Below the pieces are notes generated by a model that worked only from the letters and a program-made list of their open reading frames with translations, had not been told where the DNA came from and did no database searches. This document shows positions 13,230 through 20,117 of a DNA stretch of 32,313 nucleotides, in pieces. A program made the position numbers and the translations under genes. Origin of the DNA: Candidatus Segetimicrobium genomatis (GTDB lineage: Bacteria; Sysuimicrobiota; Sysuimicrobiia; Sysuimicrobiales; Kaftiobacteriaceae); contig VBAI01000072.1 of NCBI GenBank assembly GCA_005882295.1, positions 1 through 32,313 on the forward strand. Reading direction: 5' to 3'. Numbering within the stretch: position 1 is the stretch's first letter; each line of letters opens with the position of its first letter.

Positions 13230-15527
13230 ATGAAGAACCTCTCAACGCCAGCCCGCGTCTACGTCCTAGGGGTCATCATCGCCGGCGGCATCCTGGCGGC
13301 CCTTGTGCCGCAGCTTCCGGGTGCTGCCCCGCGGCTGGATCTGCCATTTGCGGTCTTCGTCGCGGCGGCGCTGCTGACGCAGCTGGTCGGCGTCCGGGTG
13401 ATCATGCCCGGCCGGGAGGGCATCGCCTGGTCGCTGATCAACGCGGTAATCGTCGCCACCGTATTGCTCTTCCCCGCCGGCAACAGCATCCTGCTCGTCC
13501 TCATCACCTTTACCGCCTACGGGTTCAAGCGCCGCGAACTGCCCTGGTACCAGGGGGCGTTCAACGTGGCGCAGCATGTGCTGTCGGTCAGCCTGGCTGA
13601 GACGTTGTGGGCGATCGCGCGGCCGGAAAGCCTGGTCGGCGCAATGGCGGTGCAGTGGTACGCGGCGGCGTTCTCTGCCGGCGTCGTGTTCTACGTCGCC
13701 AACGGCGCCCTGGTCACGCTGGCCATCACCCTGGTGGCCGGCAAGCCGTTCCGGCAGGTCGGCGTGATCTCACGGTCCAGCTTCTACCGCGAGATGGTCC
13801 TGATCTGGCTTGGCGCCGCGGTGGCCGACTTCTGGATCGTGAACCCGTGGCGCACGGTGCTGCTGACCCTTCCGCTGGTGGGACTGTCCCAGATGCTGCG
13901 CTTGCAGATCGAGGACGCGGAGCGCATCCGCCGCAGCCAGCAGGAGGCGGAGGGCCGCGCCCAGCAGCTGGCCAGCTTGAACGAGCTGGCCCGGGCCCTG
14001 ACCAGCAGTCTGGAGCTGGAACAGGTTTGTGACGCGCTCTATGCCCAGATCCGCAAGGTCGTGCCGGCCGACGCCTTCGGCGCCGGCGTGTACGAACCAC
14101 ACGCCGACCTGATCAGGTTCAGCGTGTGGCGGACGGAGGACGAAACGTTCCCGGCGTTCACCCGCAACGCATCCGAGCCGATCTTCCGGCGCGTCCTGCA
14201 GGCCCGGACGCCGCTGGCGCTCGAACAGGGGCGCGATCATGAAGACATCGCCCAGCTCAGCCAGTACGGCCGGCTTCCTCGCGACGCGATGGTGGTCGCG
14301 ATTCCGATGACCGTTGGCGATCGCGCCGTGGGCATGATCATCGTCGGCACACGCCGGGCGCTCACCCCGCAGGAGATGGACCTGCTCTCTACCATGGCCA
14401 GCCAGACGGCCGTGGCCATGGAGAAGGCCCAGCTCTTCGACCGGGAGCGCCGGAAGAGCGCGCAGCTGAGTGCCATCACACAGGTCAGCAAGAAGATCGT
14501 CACGATCCACAGCGTGGACGTGCTGCTGCAGCAAACCTCGCGCCTGATTGAGGAAACATTTGCCTTCGAACGCGTGCAGGTGCTGCTGGCGGATGAGGCG
14601 GAGACCGCGCAGGCCGACCCCGCGGCGACCGACATCCCTGTCCTCTACCGCGGGGAGTCCATCGGCGACCTGCGGGTGTGGCTGCGTCCGGGCACCGGAT
14701 TTTCTCCGGATGACCTCTCGATGCTGCAGACGCTGGCGGACGAGATCGCCGTGGCCATCGAGAATGCGCGCCTCTATGAAAACCTGCAACGCCAGATGGC
14801 CATGCTGGAGCAAACGCAGTTCCAGCTCATGCAGTCGGCCAAGCTGGCCACGATTGGCGAACTGGCCGCGTTCGTCGCCCACGAGATCAACAACCCGTTG
14901 ACCAGCGTCCTGGGTTACGCCTCGCTGATCCTGAGCGAAACGCCCCCAGACGACAGCAAGCGGGGCGACCTGGAGGTCATTGAGAAGGAGGCGTTGCGAG
15001 CGCGCGCCATCGTGCGAGATCTGCTGGGCTACGCGCGGCAGACCGACTCCGCGATGGAACAGACGCGCATCAACGAGGCGCTGGAGAGCGTCCTGCCGCT
15101 GATCCGCCGCCGCGCCGAGGCGCAGCATGTCAGCATCACCGCGAACTTCGATCCATCGGTCCCCCCGATCCTGGGGGATGTCAACCAGCTCAAGCAGGTC
15201 TTCATCAACATTCTGAACAATGCGATCGACGCCATGCCCACGGGCGGCGTCGTGGAGGTCAGCACGCGAGAGGTCAGAGGGAACGGCACCGGGCCGCAGG
15301 TGGAGATCGCATTCCAGGATGGCGGCGTGGGGATTCCCGAGGACAAGCTCGAACGTATTTTTGACCCCTTCTTCACGACGAAGGAGGACGGCAAAGGCAC
15401 CGGGCTTGGGCTCCCGATCAGCAAACGCATCGTGGAGCGCCACGGCGGATCCATTTCGGTGAAGAGCGTCGTTGGGGCAGGGACCCGGTTCACAGTCGCG
15501 CTCCCGGTCGCGGTCACCTATTCATGA
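13230..15527 (+). CDS. Polytopic membrane sensor histidine kinase with GAF domains
   Basis: 765 aa. Residues 1-225 contain about seven hydrophobic segments (VYVLGVIIAGGILAALV, LPFAVFVAAALLTQLVGV, LINAVIVATVLLFPAG, GALVTLAITLVAG and others), a MASE-like integral sensor. Residues ~244-400 are a GAF domain, ~410-520 a second GAF-like region. HisKA carries the phospho-acceptor in FVAHEINNPLTSVLGY (His about 551). The ATPase has the N box (VFINILNNAIDAM), G1 (DGGVGIPEDKL) and FDPFFTTKEDGKGTGLGL. The stop overlaps the start of the receiver gene (ATGA), so the two are translationally coupled. The large membrane sensor directly behind two secreted micro-peptide genes recalls AgrC/ComD-type peptide receptors, though those do not carry GAF domains. 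The start ATG has a modest SD (GGCGGGA). Ligand unknown. Confidence 0.9.
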   Translation: MKNLSTPARVYVLGVIIAGGILAALVPQLPGAAPRLDLPFAVFVAAALLTQLVGVRVIMPGREGIAWSLINAVIVATVLLFPAGNSILLVLITFTAYGFKRRELPWYQGAFNVAQHVLSVSLAETLWAIARPESLVGAMAVQWYAAAFSAGVVFYVANGALVTLAITLVAGKPFRQVGVISRSSFYREMVLIWLGAAVADFWIVNPWRTVLLTLPLVGLSQMLRLQIEDAERIRRSQQEAEGRAQQLASLNELARALTSSLELEQVCDALYAQIRKVVPADAFGAGVYEPHADLIRFSVWRTEDETFPAFTRNASEPIFRRVLQARTPLALEQGRDHEDIAQLSQYGRLPRDAMVVAIPMTVGDRAVGMIIVGTRRALTPQEMDLLSTMASQTAVAMEKAQLFDRERRKSAQLSAITQVSKKIVTIHSVDVLLQQTSRLIEETFAFERVQVLLADEAETAQADPAATDIPVLYRGESIGDLRVWLRPGTGFSPDDLSMLQTLADEIAVAIENARLYENLQRQMAMLEQTQFQLMQSAKLATIGELAAFVAHEINNPLTSVLGYASLILSETPPDDSKRGDLEVIEKEALRARAIVRDLLGYARQTDSAMEQTRINEALESVLPLIRRRAEAQHVSITANFDPSVPPILGDVNQLKQVFINILNNAIDAMPTGGVVEVSTREVRGNGTGPQVEIAFQDGGVGIPEDKLERIFDPFFTTKEDGKGTGLGLPISKRIVERHGGSISVKSVVGAGTRFTVALPVAVTYS

Positions 15528-15937
15528 CATCAGTCCAACCTGCCCAGCCGCAGCCCTCCGCCTCCCGCGTCCTTGTGGTCGACGACGAGGAGTCCATTCG
15601 CGACCTGTGCGCCCGCGTGCTGAGCCGCGCCGGCTACAGCGTCAGCACCGCCCCCAACGGCGAAGACGCCGTCGCCCTGCTGACCCGGGAGGCCTTCGCC
15701 CTGGTGATCTCCGACATCCGCATGCCGGGAATCTCCGGATTGGAGGTGCTGGAGCGCGCCAAGGCGACGCATCCGGCGATCCGGGTGGTGCTGATTACCG
15801 GTTTCGGCACTCCACAGATGTTGACGCGCGCCCAGCAATCCGGCGCCGACCGCATTCTCACCAAACCCTTCAACCCCATGGAGTTGCTGGCGGCCGTCCG
15901 AGAGATCCTCCCGAGCGGAAACGCGGAACCGCGGTAA
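15524..15937 (+). CDS. Single-domain response regulator (receiver only)
   Basis: 137 aa. After a Pro/Gln-rich start (VQPAQPQPSA) a complete receiver domain follows: acidic pocket VVDDEES, phospho-acceptor Asp in LVISDIRMPG, switch Thr in VVLITGFGT and Lys in ILTKPFNPMEL. There is no output domain, so it passes phosphate on or acts by protein contact. The ATGA overlap with the kinase stop makes the pair a coupled two-component system. Candidates for its output are phosphorelay partners elsewhere or direct binding to another protein; the NtrC-type protein at 10223 has its own receiver. Confidence 0.9.
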   Translation: MTSVQPAQPQPSASRVLVVDDEESIRDLCARVLSRAGYSVSTAPNGEDAVALLTREAFALVISDIRMPGISGLEVLERAKATHPAIRVVLITGFGTPQMLTRAQQSGADRILTKPFNPMELLAAVREILPSGNAEPR

Positions 15938-15940
15938 GCT

Positions 15941-16025
15941 GCATTGCGCATTGTGGATTGACAATTGTGGATTGATCCTGTCTGCATTTCAATCCGCAAT
16001 CCACAATCCGAAATCCGCGATTTCG
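15941..16025. repeat. Inverted tandem micro-repeat element C (7-bp unit)
   Basis: The left arm (15941-15976) is five degenerate 7-bp units such as ATTGCGC/ATTGTGG/ATTGACA. The right arm (15986-16025) is the complementary type, ATCCGCA/ATCCACA/ATCCGAA, again with period 7. The spacer is about 9 nt, so this forms a tight hairpin. The element begins 3 nt after the receiver-gene stop and ends 15 nt before the next start codon. Confidence 0.75.
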
Positions 16026-16040
16026 TAGTACGATGGGGGC

Positions 16041-16940
16041 GTGACCGCCGTCGACGCCCTGAAGGCGTTTTTCTCCCGCGAACGAGACGTCGCCGCCGCG
16101 TACCTGTATGGGAGGTATGCGGACGACCGCACCTGGCCCGACAGCGATATCGAGATCGCCATCTTGTTTCCGGATCGGGTCGGCGAAGAGGACATGAGCG
16201 GCTACCTGGAGCGCCTGTCGGCGGCCAACCCTCTGGCAGACGCTCCGGGAATCCTGATGCCCTCCGCGCTGAACACGCACATCCTGCCGGTGATCCACGA
16301 GATCCTCAGTGGCGCGGACGTCCTTGTCGTCAATGATCCTGAAACCAGGGATGCCTTTGCCCGACGAGCCGCGGCGCGGCTGGACGACGAACGGACGGCG
16401 TTGCTCGACGACGCCAAAGAGTCGATCCTGCAGGCCCGCAATCTCGGGCTGGGGCTCCTCGGCAGTCCCGGGTTTGTCCTGCCGCAACCCCCACGCTTCC
16501 TCGATCCCATCCGGATTGGTTGGCGCCTGGCCAGGATTCTCGGATCTTCCGCCGTGCTCGAGGCCTCGACGCGTGACGCCGACGCTGCGGGCAGAGACCC
16601 CGAGTCGCTGGGCCAGTTGATCGGATGGTTCAGCAACGGGACCGGCGCGGCAACCGGCATCGCCAAAGCCATGCTGAACATCTTCGGCATGCCGCGCCCC
16701 AGCCGCCGGTGGGAGGTGTTTCTGCCGCTGGCGGATGCCAAGATGATAACAATGGATCTGGCCCTGCAGCTCGGGGCGGCGGTGGAAGCCCGGTGGCAAC
16801 TTCTGACCGGAAGCGGACTGGCTGCTCCGGAGCGGATCGTCACGTCCATCCGCGCGTCGCTGCCGCCGATCCTGTCGTTCGCGCGCTTGGCCGCGTGGTA
16901 TTGCGAGGTGCCCGGGGTCCGCGACCAGAAACTGCACTAA
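16041..16940 (+). CDS. Nucleotidyltransferase-fold protein (MNT-like N-domain, uncharacterised helical C-domain)
   Basis: 299 aa from a GTG with GGGGG just upstream. The N-terminal ~120 residues have the minimal nucleotidyltransferase pattern: AAAYLYGRYADDRTWPDSDIEIAILF corresponds to the G-[SG]-x(9,13)-S-D-x-[DE] signature, with Ser-Asp-x-Glu as the metal ligands, although the usual Gly-Ser is here Gly-Arg. The remaining ~170 residues are mostly helical (DDAKESILQARNLGLGLLG ... FSNGTGAATGIAKAMLNIF) and not recognised by me. Such proteins can be MntA-type antitoxins or AMP-transferring enzymes; no HepT-like toxin partner is adjacent, although the helical C-part could fill that role. It lies between elements C and D, which abut both ends. 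The target is unknown. Confidence 0.6.
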   Translation: MTAVDALKAFFSRERDVAAAYLYGRYADDRTWPDSDIEIAILFPDRVGEEDMSGYLERLSAANPLADAPGILMPSALNTHILPVIHEILSGADVLVVNDPETRDAFARRAAARLDDERTALLDDAKESILQARNLGLGLLGSPGFVLPQPPRFLDPIRIGWRLARILGSSAVLEASTRDADAAGRDPESLGQLIGWFSNGTGAATGIAKAMLNIFGMPRPSRRWEVFLPLADAKMITMDLALQLGAAVEARWQLLTGSGLAAPERIVTSIRASLPPILSFARLAAWYCEVPGVRDQKLH

Positions 16941-17041
16941 CGGAAACGCGGAAGCAGGGAAACACGGAAACGCGACGAGAACTGCGGCGAACTGTGACCT
17001 CGCGATTCCGCGCTTCCGTGTTTCCGCGTTTCCGTTGTTTC
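16941..17041. repeat. Inverted tandem micro-repeat element D (8-bp unit)
   Basis: The left arm (16941-16974) is four 8-bp units of the form GGAAACGC/GGAAGCAG/GGAAACAC. The right arm (17003-17041) is TTCCGCGC/TTCCGTGT/TTCCGCGT, period 8. The spacer is 28 nt. The element fills the whole gap between two convergent genes: it begins on the base after the stop of the nucleotidyltransferase-like gene and ends on the last base of the LuxR-type gene. As a hairpin it would serve as a bidirectional transcript end. Confidence 0.8.
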
Positions 17042-17418
17042 TAAAGGAGCCCTCGTTCCAGCAGTTTGGCCACCATCGCGGCCCGCGACCCTACCCCCCA
17101 GCGGGCATAGATGCGACGCAGGTGCGTGCAGACCGTCCATCCGCTAATGCAGAGCGCTGCGGCGATGGCCTTCGTCGGCAGCCCCTGCGCTACAAGCGCG
17201 GCAATCTCCCGCTCCCGCGGACTGAGTCCTCCTGCTGGCGGAGCCGCCCGGACGCGAGAAAGCGTATAGCGCGCCCCGTCCAGGTCGATCTCGCACAAGA
17301 CCTCCTCCAGCCGCCCGCCGTCGACGCGCACGCGCACGGCCGCGCTCCCGGCCGCCTCCCCTACCACCGACCGCAGCAACGACGCAACATCCGCGCCCCG
17401 CATTCTGCGTGCCGTCAT
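17041..17418 (-). CDS. Small LuxR-type (GerE) HTH regulator
   Basis: 125 aa. The last ~60 residues are a clear LuxR/GerE HTH: LSPREREIAALVAQGLPTKAIAAALCISGWTVCTHLRRIYARWGVGSRAAMVAKL, with the conserved L-s-x-R-E-x-E-I-x-x-L start, the I-A-x-x-L turn and V-x-x-H-L-x-x-I-Y recognition helix, although TVCTHL replaces the common TVKxHL. The first ~60 residues form a small beta-rich region (AAVRVRVDGGRLEEVLCEIDLDGARYTLSRV) without a recognised receiver or autoinducer domain. Its ATG overlaps the stop of the TPR regulator (ATGA), so the two are made together. It is likely the DNA-binding output or a co-regulator of the peptide-sensing module. Targets unknown. Confidence 0.85.
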   Translation of the reverse strand: MTARRMRGADVASLLRSVVGEAAGSAAVRVRVDGGRLEEVLCEIDLDGARYTLSRVRAAPPAGGLSPREREIAALVAQGLPTKAIAAALCISGWTVCTHLRRIYARWGVGSRAAMVAKLLERGLL

Positions 17419-18755
17419 GGCGCGCGGTCCATGGACAGGACCGTTGTGGGGCTCTGGTGTGAAAACGCGAGCGCAAACCAGCGCGCGGCCTCCTCGCCCT
17501 TTTCCTGTTGCATCAGCAGGAAACCGAGGTCGCGGCAGACCCGGATCAGGTCGCCGGTCATGCCCAGGGCCTGGAAGCCGGCCACCGCCTCCTGGTAACG
17601 GACGGCCGCCTCGTCGCGCCGGCCTGCGACGGCCAGCGCGTCGGCCAGCGCCGCCCTGGCCCGAGCCAGCTCGGCCTCGTCACCAATCCGCGTTGCCAGC
17701 GACGCGGCATCCTCCGCCGCACGCAGGGCGCCGCCCGCATCGCCCGCGCGAGCCCGGAGCCGCGCCAGTTCCACGAGCGTCTGCGCCACCCCCTCGTCGT
17801 CGCCGCACTGGCCGGCCAGCCGCAGGCTGGCGTCCAGATCTTCTTGCGCGGCAGCCAGCGCGCCCTCTTCAATATGCAGCATCCCCAGGCTGCGCTTCAC
17901 CATTCCCAGCAGCCGGATGTTCTCGTGGACGGCGAATAACTCTGCCGCTCTCTGCAGGAACTCGCGGGCGCGCTCAAACGAGTGCTGCCGCTCCCAGGCG
18001 ACGCCGACGTGAAAGTACAGCAGGCCGAGGTGAAATGGGTCGGCCGCGGCGGCCAGCGTCTCTGCCGCCTGCCGGAGGTAGTCCAGCGCCTGCGCCGGCA
18101 GCCCCAGTTCCACACAGACGCGACCGAGGTTGGCGAGCAGCTTCCCATAGACTTCCGTCTGCTGCAGCCCCGCGGCGGCGAGGCGTTGTAGCGCCTCGTG
18201 AAAAATCTCGTGCGCCTGGGCAAACCGGCGCTGGCGGAATGCCAGAAATCCCATCGCGTTCGCCGCCGCCGCCATCAACTCTGCATCACCTGAGGTAGCG
18301 GCGCGGCGCGCGGCGGCTTCCAGGTGGGCCCCAGCCTCCTCGAACCGGCGGAGACCGGCCAGCGCCTGGCCCGCACCGAGGGCCCATCGCGCCTGGTCGG
18401 CGGTGTGAGGAGGCGCCGAGGCAGCGGTGAACGCTTCCAGAGCCTCGGCGAACCGGTGCTGGCGCAGGAGCGCCTCTGCATGGTGCAGTTGCACTTGTGC
18501 AGAGGGCGCAGCCTCGTCGTCAAGAAAATGGCTGAGCGGCTTGCCCAGCCGCTCAGCCAGGACCTTCAGCGTCGCCAGAGATGGACGCACCAGATCGTGC
18601 TCGACCATGCTGACAAAACTGATCGAGCAGGCCCCCCTGGCCAGTTCGTGCTGCGTCATCCCACGCGATTGACGCGCCGCCCTGATCCGCCGGCCTAGGG
18701 AGACGGTATTCTTCCCCGCCAGGGCTGACCGCCGGCGCCGCTTCTGTGAACGCAT
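17415..18755 (-). CDS. XRE-family HTH regulator with TPR repeats (RRNPP-like)
   Basis: 446 aa from MRSQKRRRR; this ATG is preceded by GGAGG at ideal distance, whereas the track's ATG four codons earlier lies over that SD. Residues ~17-75 are an XRE/Cro HTH (SLGRRIRAARQSRGMTQHELARGACSISFVSMVEHDLVRPSLATLKVLAERLGKP). Residues ~85-440 are about nine helical TPR-type repeats (for example HAEALLRQHRFAEALEAFTAA, LGRVCVELGLPAQALDYLRQAAE, FHVGVAWERQHSFERAREFLQRAAELF). HTH + TPR is the architecture of RRNPP peptide receptors such as PlcR, NprR and Rgg. A gene for a tiny secreted peptide lies just upstream on the same strand, and a peptide importer follows further upstream. Other XRE-TPR proteins do not bind peptides, so the receptor role is inference. 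A 13-bp inverted repeat separates it from the peptide gene. Confidence 0.85.
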   Translation of the reverse strand: MRSQKRRRRSALAGKNTVSLGRRIRAARQSRGMTQHELARGACSISFVSMVEHDLVRPSLATLKVLAERLGKPLSHFLDDEAAPSAQVQLHHAEALLRQHRFAEALEAFTAASAPPHTADQARWALGAGQALAGLRRFEEAGAHLEAAARRAATSGDAELMAAAANAMGFLAFRQRRFAQAHEIFHEALQRLAAAGLQQTEVYGKLLANLGRVCVELGLPAQALDYLRQAAETLAAAADPFHLGLLYFHVGVAWERQHSFERAREFLQRAAELFAVHENIRLLGMVKRSLGMLHIEEGALAAAQEDLDASLRLAGQCGDDEGVAQTLVELARLRARAGDAGGALRAAEDAASLATRIGDEAELARARAALADALAVAGRRDEAAVRYQEAVAGFQALGMTGDLIRVCRDLGFLLMQQEKGEEAARWFALAFSHQSPTTVLSMDRAP

Positions 18756-18774
18756 GCCGCCCTCCACGACCCCA

Positions 18775-18805
18775 CCCCAGAAAATTCGCAGACGAATTTC
18801 TGGGG
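18775..18805 (-). promoter_or_regulatory. 13-bp inverted repeat between micro-peptide 3 and the TPR regulator
   Basis: CCCCAGAAAATTCG (18775-18788) pairs with CGAATTTCTGGGG (18793-18805) with one bulged A and a 4-nt loop. No U-tract follows in the minus direction. It could attenuate transcription so that the peptide gene is expressed more than the regulator, or be an operator bound by the XRE domain. Confidence 0.55.
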
Positions 18806-18849
18806 ACCCCCGGGGCCCACCCTGTCATGCGGGACACCGGAAGCGTGAT

Positions 18850-18978
18850 CTACAGGAGTTCCCCTCCTCCGTGTCCCGCGATCTTGACCTGCGCCTTCGC
18901 TGACTCTGCCAGCCATCCTACCGGCAGCGCCGCGAACAGGATCACCAGTGCCAGCACCACAACTGCAACCTTCCCCAT
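18850..18978 (-). CDS. Secreted micro-peptide 3 (candidate RRNPP-type signal precursor)
   Basis: 42 aa, too short for the ORF track. Its ATG follows AGGAGG with a 7-nt gap, a near-perfect SD. Residues 1-29 form a Sec signal (KVAVVVLALVILFAALPVGWL) ending in SAKA, a canonical A-x-A site, which would release QVKIAGHGGGELL, 13 residues. Size and design match precursors of the Phr/PapR type: exported by Sec, trimmed, re-imported by an oligopeptide permease and bound by a cytoplasmic TPR regulator. The next gene on the strand is just such an XRE-TPR regulator, and an Opp/Dpp-type importer lies 1-5 kb upstream. There is no sequence link to the Trp-Glu peptides. The coding status rests on the SD, the signal peptide and the position; conservation was not testable here. 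Confidence 0.65.
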   Translation of the reverse strand: MGKVAVVVLALVILFAALPVGWLAESAKAQVKIAGHGGGELL

Positions 18979-19016
18979 GGGAAAGCCTCCTCTTGCCCTC
19001 CCATGCGCACAGTTCG

Positions 19017-19058
19017 ACTCCTGCACTGAATATCCTGTGAGTGTATTTCAGTAGGAGT
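19017..19058 (-). promoter_or_regulatory. Inverted repeat upstream of micro-peptide 3 (candidate operator)
   Basis: ACTCCT-GC-ACTGAA (19017-19030) is mirrored by TTCAGTAGGAGT (19047-19058), 12 paired bases with a 2-nt bulge and a 16-nt spacer. It sits 40-80 nt upstream of the peptide start, where an autoregulating RRNPP regulator would bind. I see no convincing -35/-10 pair. Confidence 0.45.
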
Positions 19059-19108
19059 GAATTGAAATGACGAGTGGCTCAAATCGGTCACCGAACGCCT
19101 GTGCGGAG

Positions 19109-19148
19109 ACAGAAAACCCCGCGGCAGGATCACGACCTGGTCGCGGGG
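19109..19148 (-). terminator. Intrinsic terminator of cspA
   Basis: On the minus strand CCCCGCG (19148-19142) pairs with CGCGGGG (19123-19117), with an inner CAGG/CCTG pair, and runs into TTTTCTGT. It lies about 30 nt behind the cspA stop and isolates cspA from the micro-peptide 3 unit. Confidence 0.8.
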
Positions 19149-19177
19149 TGGAGACGACCTAGAAGCCGGGGAAGAGG

Positions 19178-19384
19178 CTAGCCGGCGACGCGGACCTTTG
19201 TGGCCTGGGGACCCTTCTGTCCCTGCGTGGCCTCGTACTCGACCTTCTGCCCTTCGCTGAGGGTCCGGTAGCCGGTCCCCTCAATACCGGTATAATGCAC
19301 GAACAAATCCCGACCGCCGTCGTCGGGTGTGATAAAGCCGTAACCCTTCTCTGCGTTGAACCATTTGACTGTACCGGTTGCCAT
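19178..19384 (-). CDS. cspA: Cold-shock protein (CspA family)
   Basis: 68 aa, the full length of the family. RNP1 ([12 protein letters not shown]) and RNP2 (DLFVHYTGI) are intact within the five-strand OB fold beginning [17 protein letters not shown]. These proteins bind single-stranded RNA and DNA and melt mRNA structure, in cold or in normal growth. The ATG follows GGGGAG. The gene stands alone, with a good terminator behind and about 145 nt of upstream sequence that shows no clear promoter to me. The RNP2 ends in Y (FVHY) instead of the more common H/F, a known variation. The letter after csp is by convention only. Confidence 0.93.
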   Translation of the reverse strand: MATGTVKWFNAEKGYGFITPDDGGRDLFVHYTGIEGTGYRTLSEGQKVEYEATQGQKGPQATKVRVAG

Positions 19385-19528
19385 CGACCACTCCCCTGCC
19401 CTTCCCGCTATACTATCCGTGGTTGCCCCCCGGACGCGATTACGCCCATCCCCATTCCCCGGCTCCTTCCGGCAGTCCTGCTCGTAACAATCGGAGCGGA
19501 AAGGCGAATCCTTCCCCCTCCGATCGAT

Positions 19529-20041
19529 CTATCTGAAAAGCTGGGGTTGCCCCGCCACGAGTGTCGAGTAGTCGATCCGCCAGTGACCAGACCCGTTTTT
19601 CTCGGCCTGCGCCTCCATCGAGGACCGGAGGGTAGACTGCCCGCCGTCGGTGCGCATGGCGACCGTCGCGGTGAATGTCGCCCGCGCGCGATCGGCATTC
19701 ACCTGTACGCGGAGATCCTCCAGCGTGAACCCTGCCAGCCGGCTGCGCTGCAGCGGCTGCGGCCATTGTGTCGGCGTGTTGGTCAAGAACCACTCCGCCC
19801 ATCCCCGCGCGGCCGGATGGCCCGCGTGCGCAAACGCCTCGTACACTTGAACCAGGGCGTTGGCCACGAGTTCACTGTCAGCGGTGGGGTATCCGGTGAA
19901 GATCCCCGCGGTCGACCCCTGTTGCACCGCATCAAACGCCCAATGCCAGGGCGGCACATCCACAAAAGCCGACGGACCCTGCGCCCAGGCCGCGCTGCCG
20001 GCCAGGACCACCAGCGCCAACCCTATCGCACACCACCGCAT
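19529..20041 (-). CDS. Exported protein with a single SLH-like motif
   Basis: 170 aa from MRWCAIGLALVVLAGSAAWA, with GAGGAGG before the ATG and cleavage likely after AWA. The mature protein starts with one partial S-layer-homology motif (SAFVDVPPWHWAFDAVQQGSTAGIFTGYP: F-x-D-V-P-x-x-H-W-A-x-x-A-V...G-I-x-x-G-Y-P). The remaining ~110 residues (FTLEDLRVQVNADRARATFTATVAMRTDGG) look like a small alpha+beta domain similar in outline to NTF2/DUF4440-like secreted proteins. SLH motifs usually come in threes to grip cell-wall polymers; a single one is common in diderm lineages where SLH sits in outer-membrane proteins. Function unknown. It is 77 nt after the permease gene on the same strand, so it may be read with the importer. 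Confidence 0.65.
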   Translation of the reverse strand: MRWCAIGLALVVLAGSAAWAQGPSAFVDVPPWHWAFDAVQQGSTAGIFTGYPTADSELVANALVQVYEAFAHAGHPAARGWAEWFLTNTPTQWPQPLQRSRLAGFTLEDLRVQVNADRARATFTATVAMRTDGGQSTLRSSMEAQAEKNGSGHWRIDYSTLVAGQPQLFR

Positions 20042-20117
20042 GGATCTCGCCTCCTCATCTTCTAATATACTCCTGCCCGAGAGAACCGGACCTAGGCGAA
20101 CCTGGGAGCAGCGAACA

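Noticed and set aside
13770-15443. 557-aa minus-strand ORF
   Set aside because: Exact antisense of the histidine kinase, whose domains and motifs are unambiguous.
18942-19133. 63-aa minus-strand ORF over the micro-peptide 3 leader
   Set aside because: Different frame from the peptide, no SD and no sensible composition.
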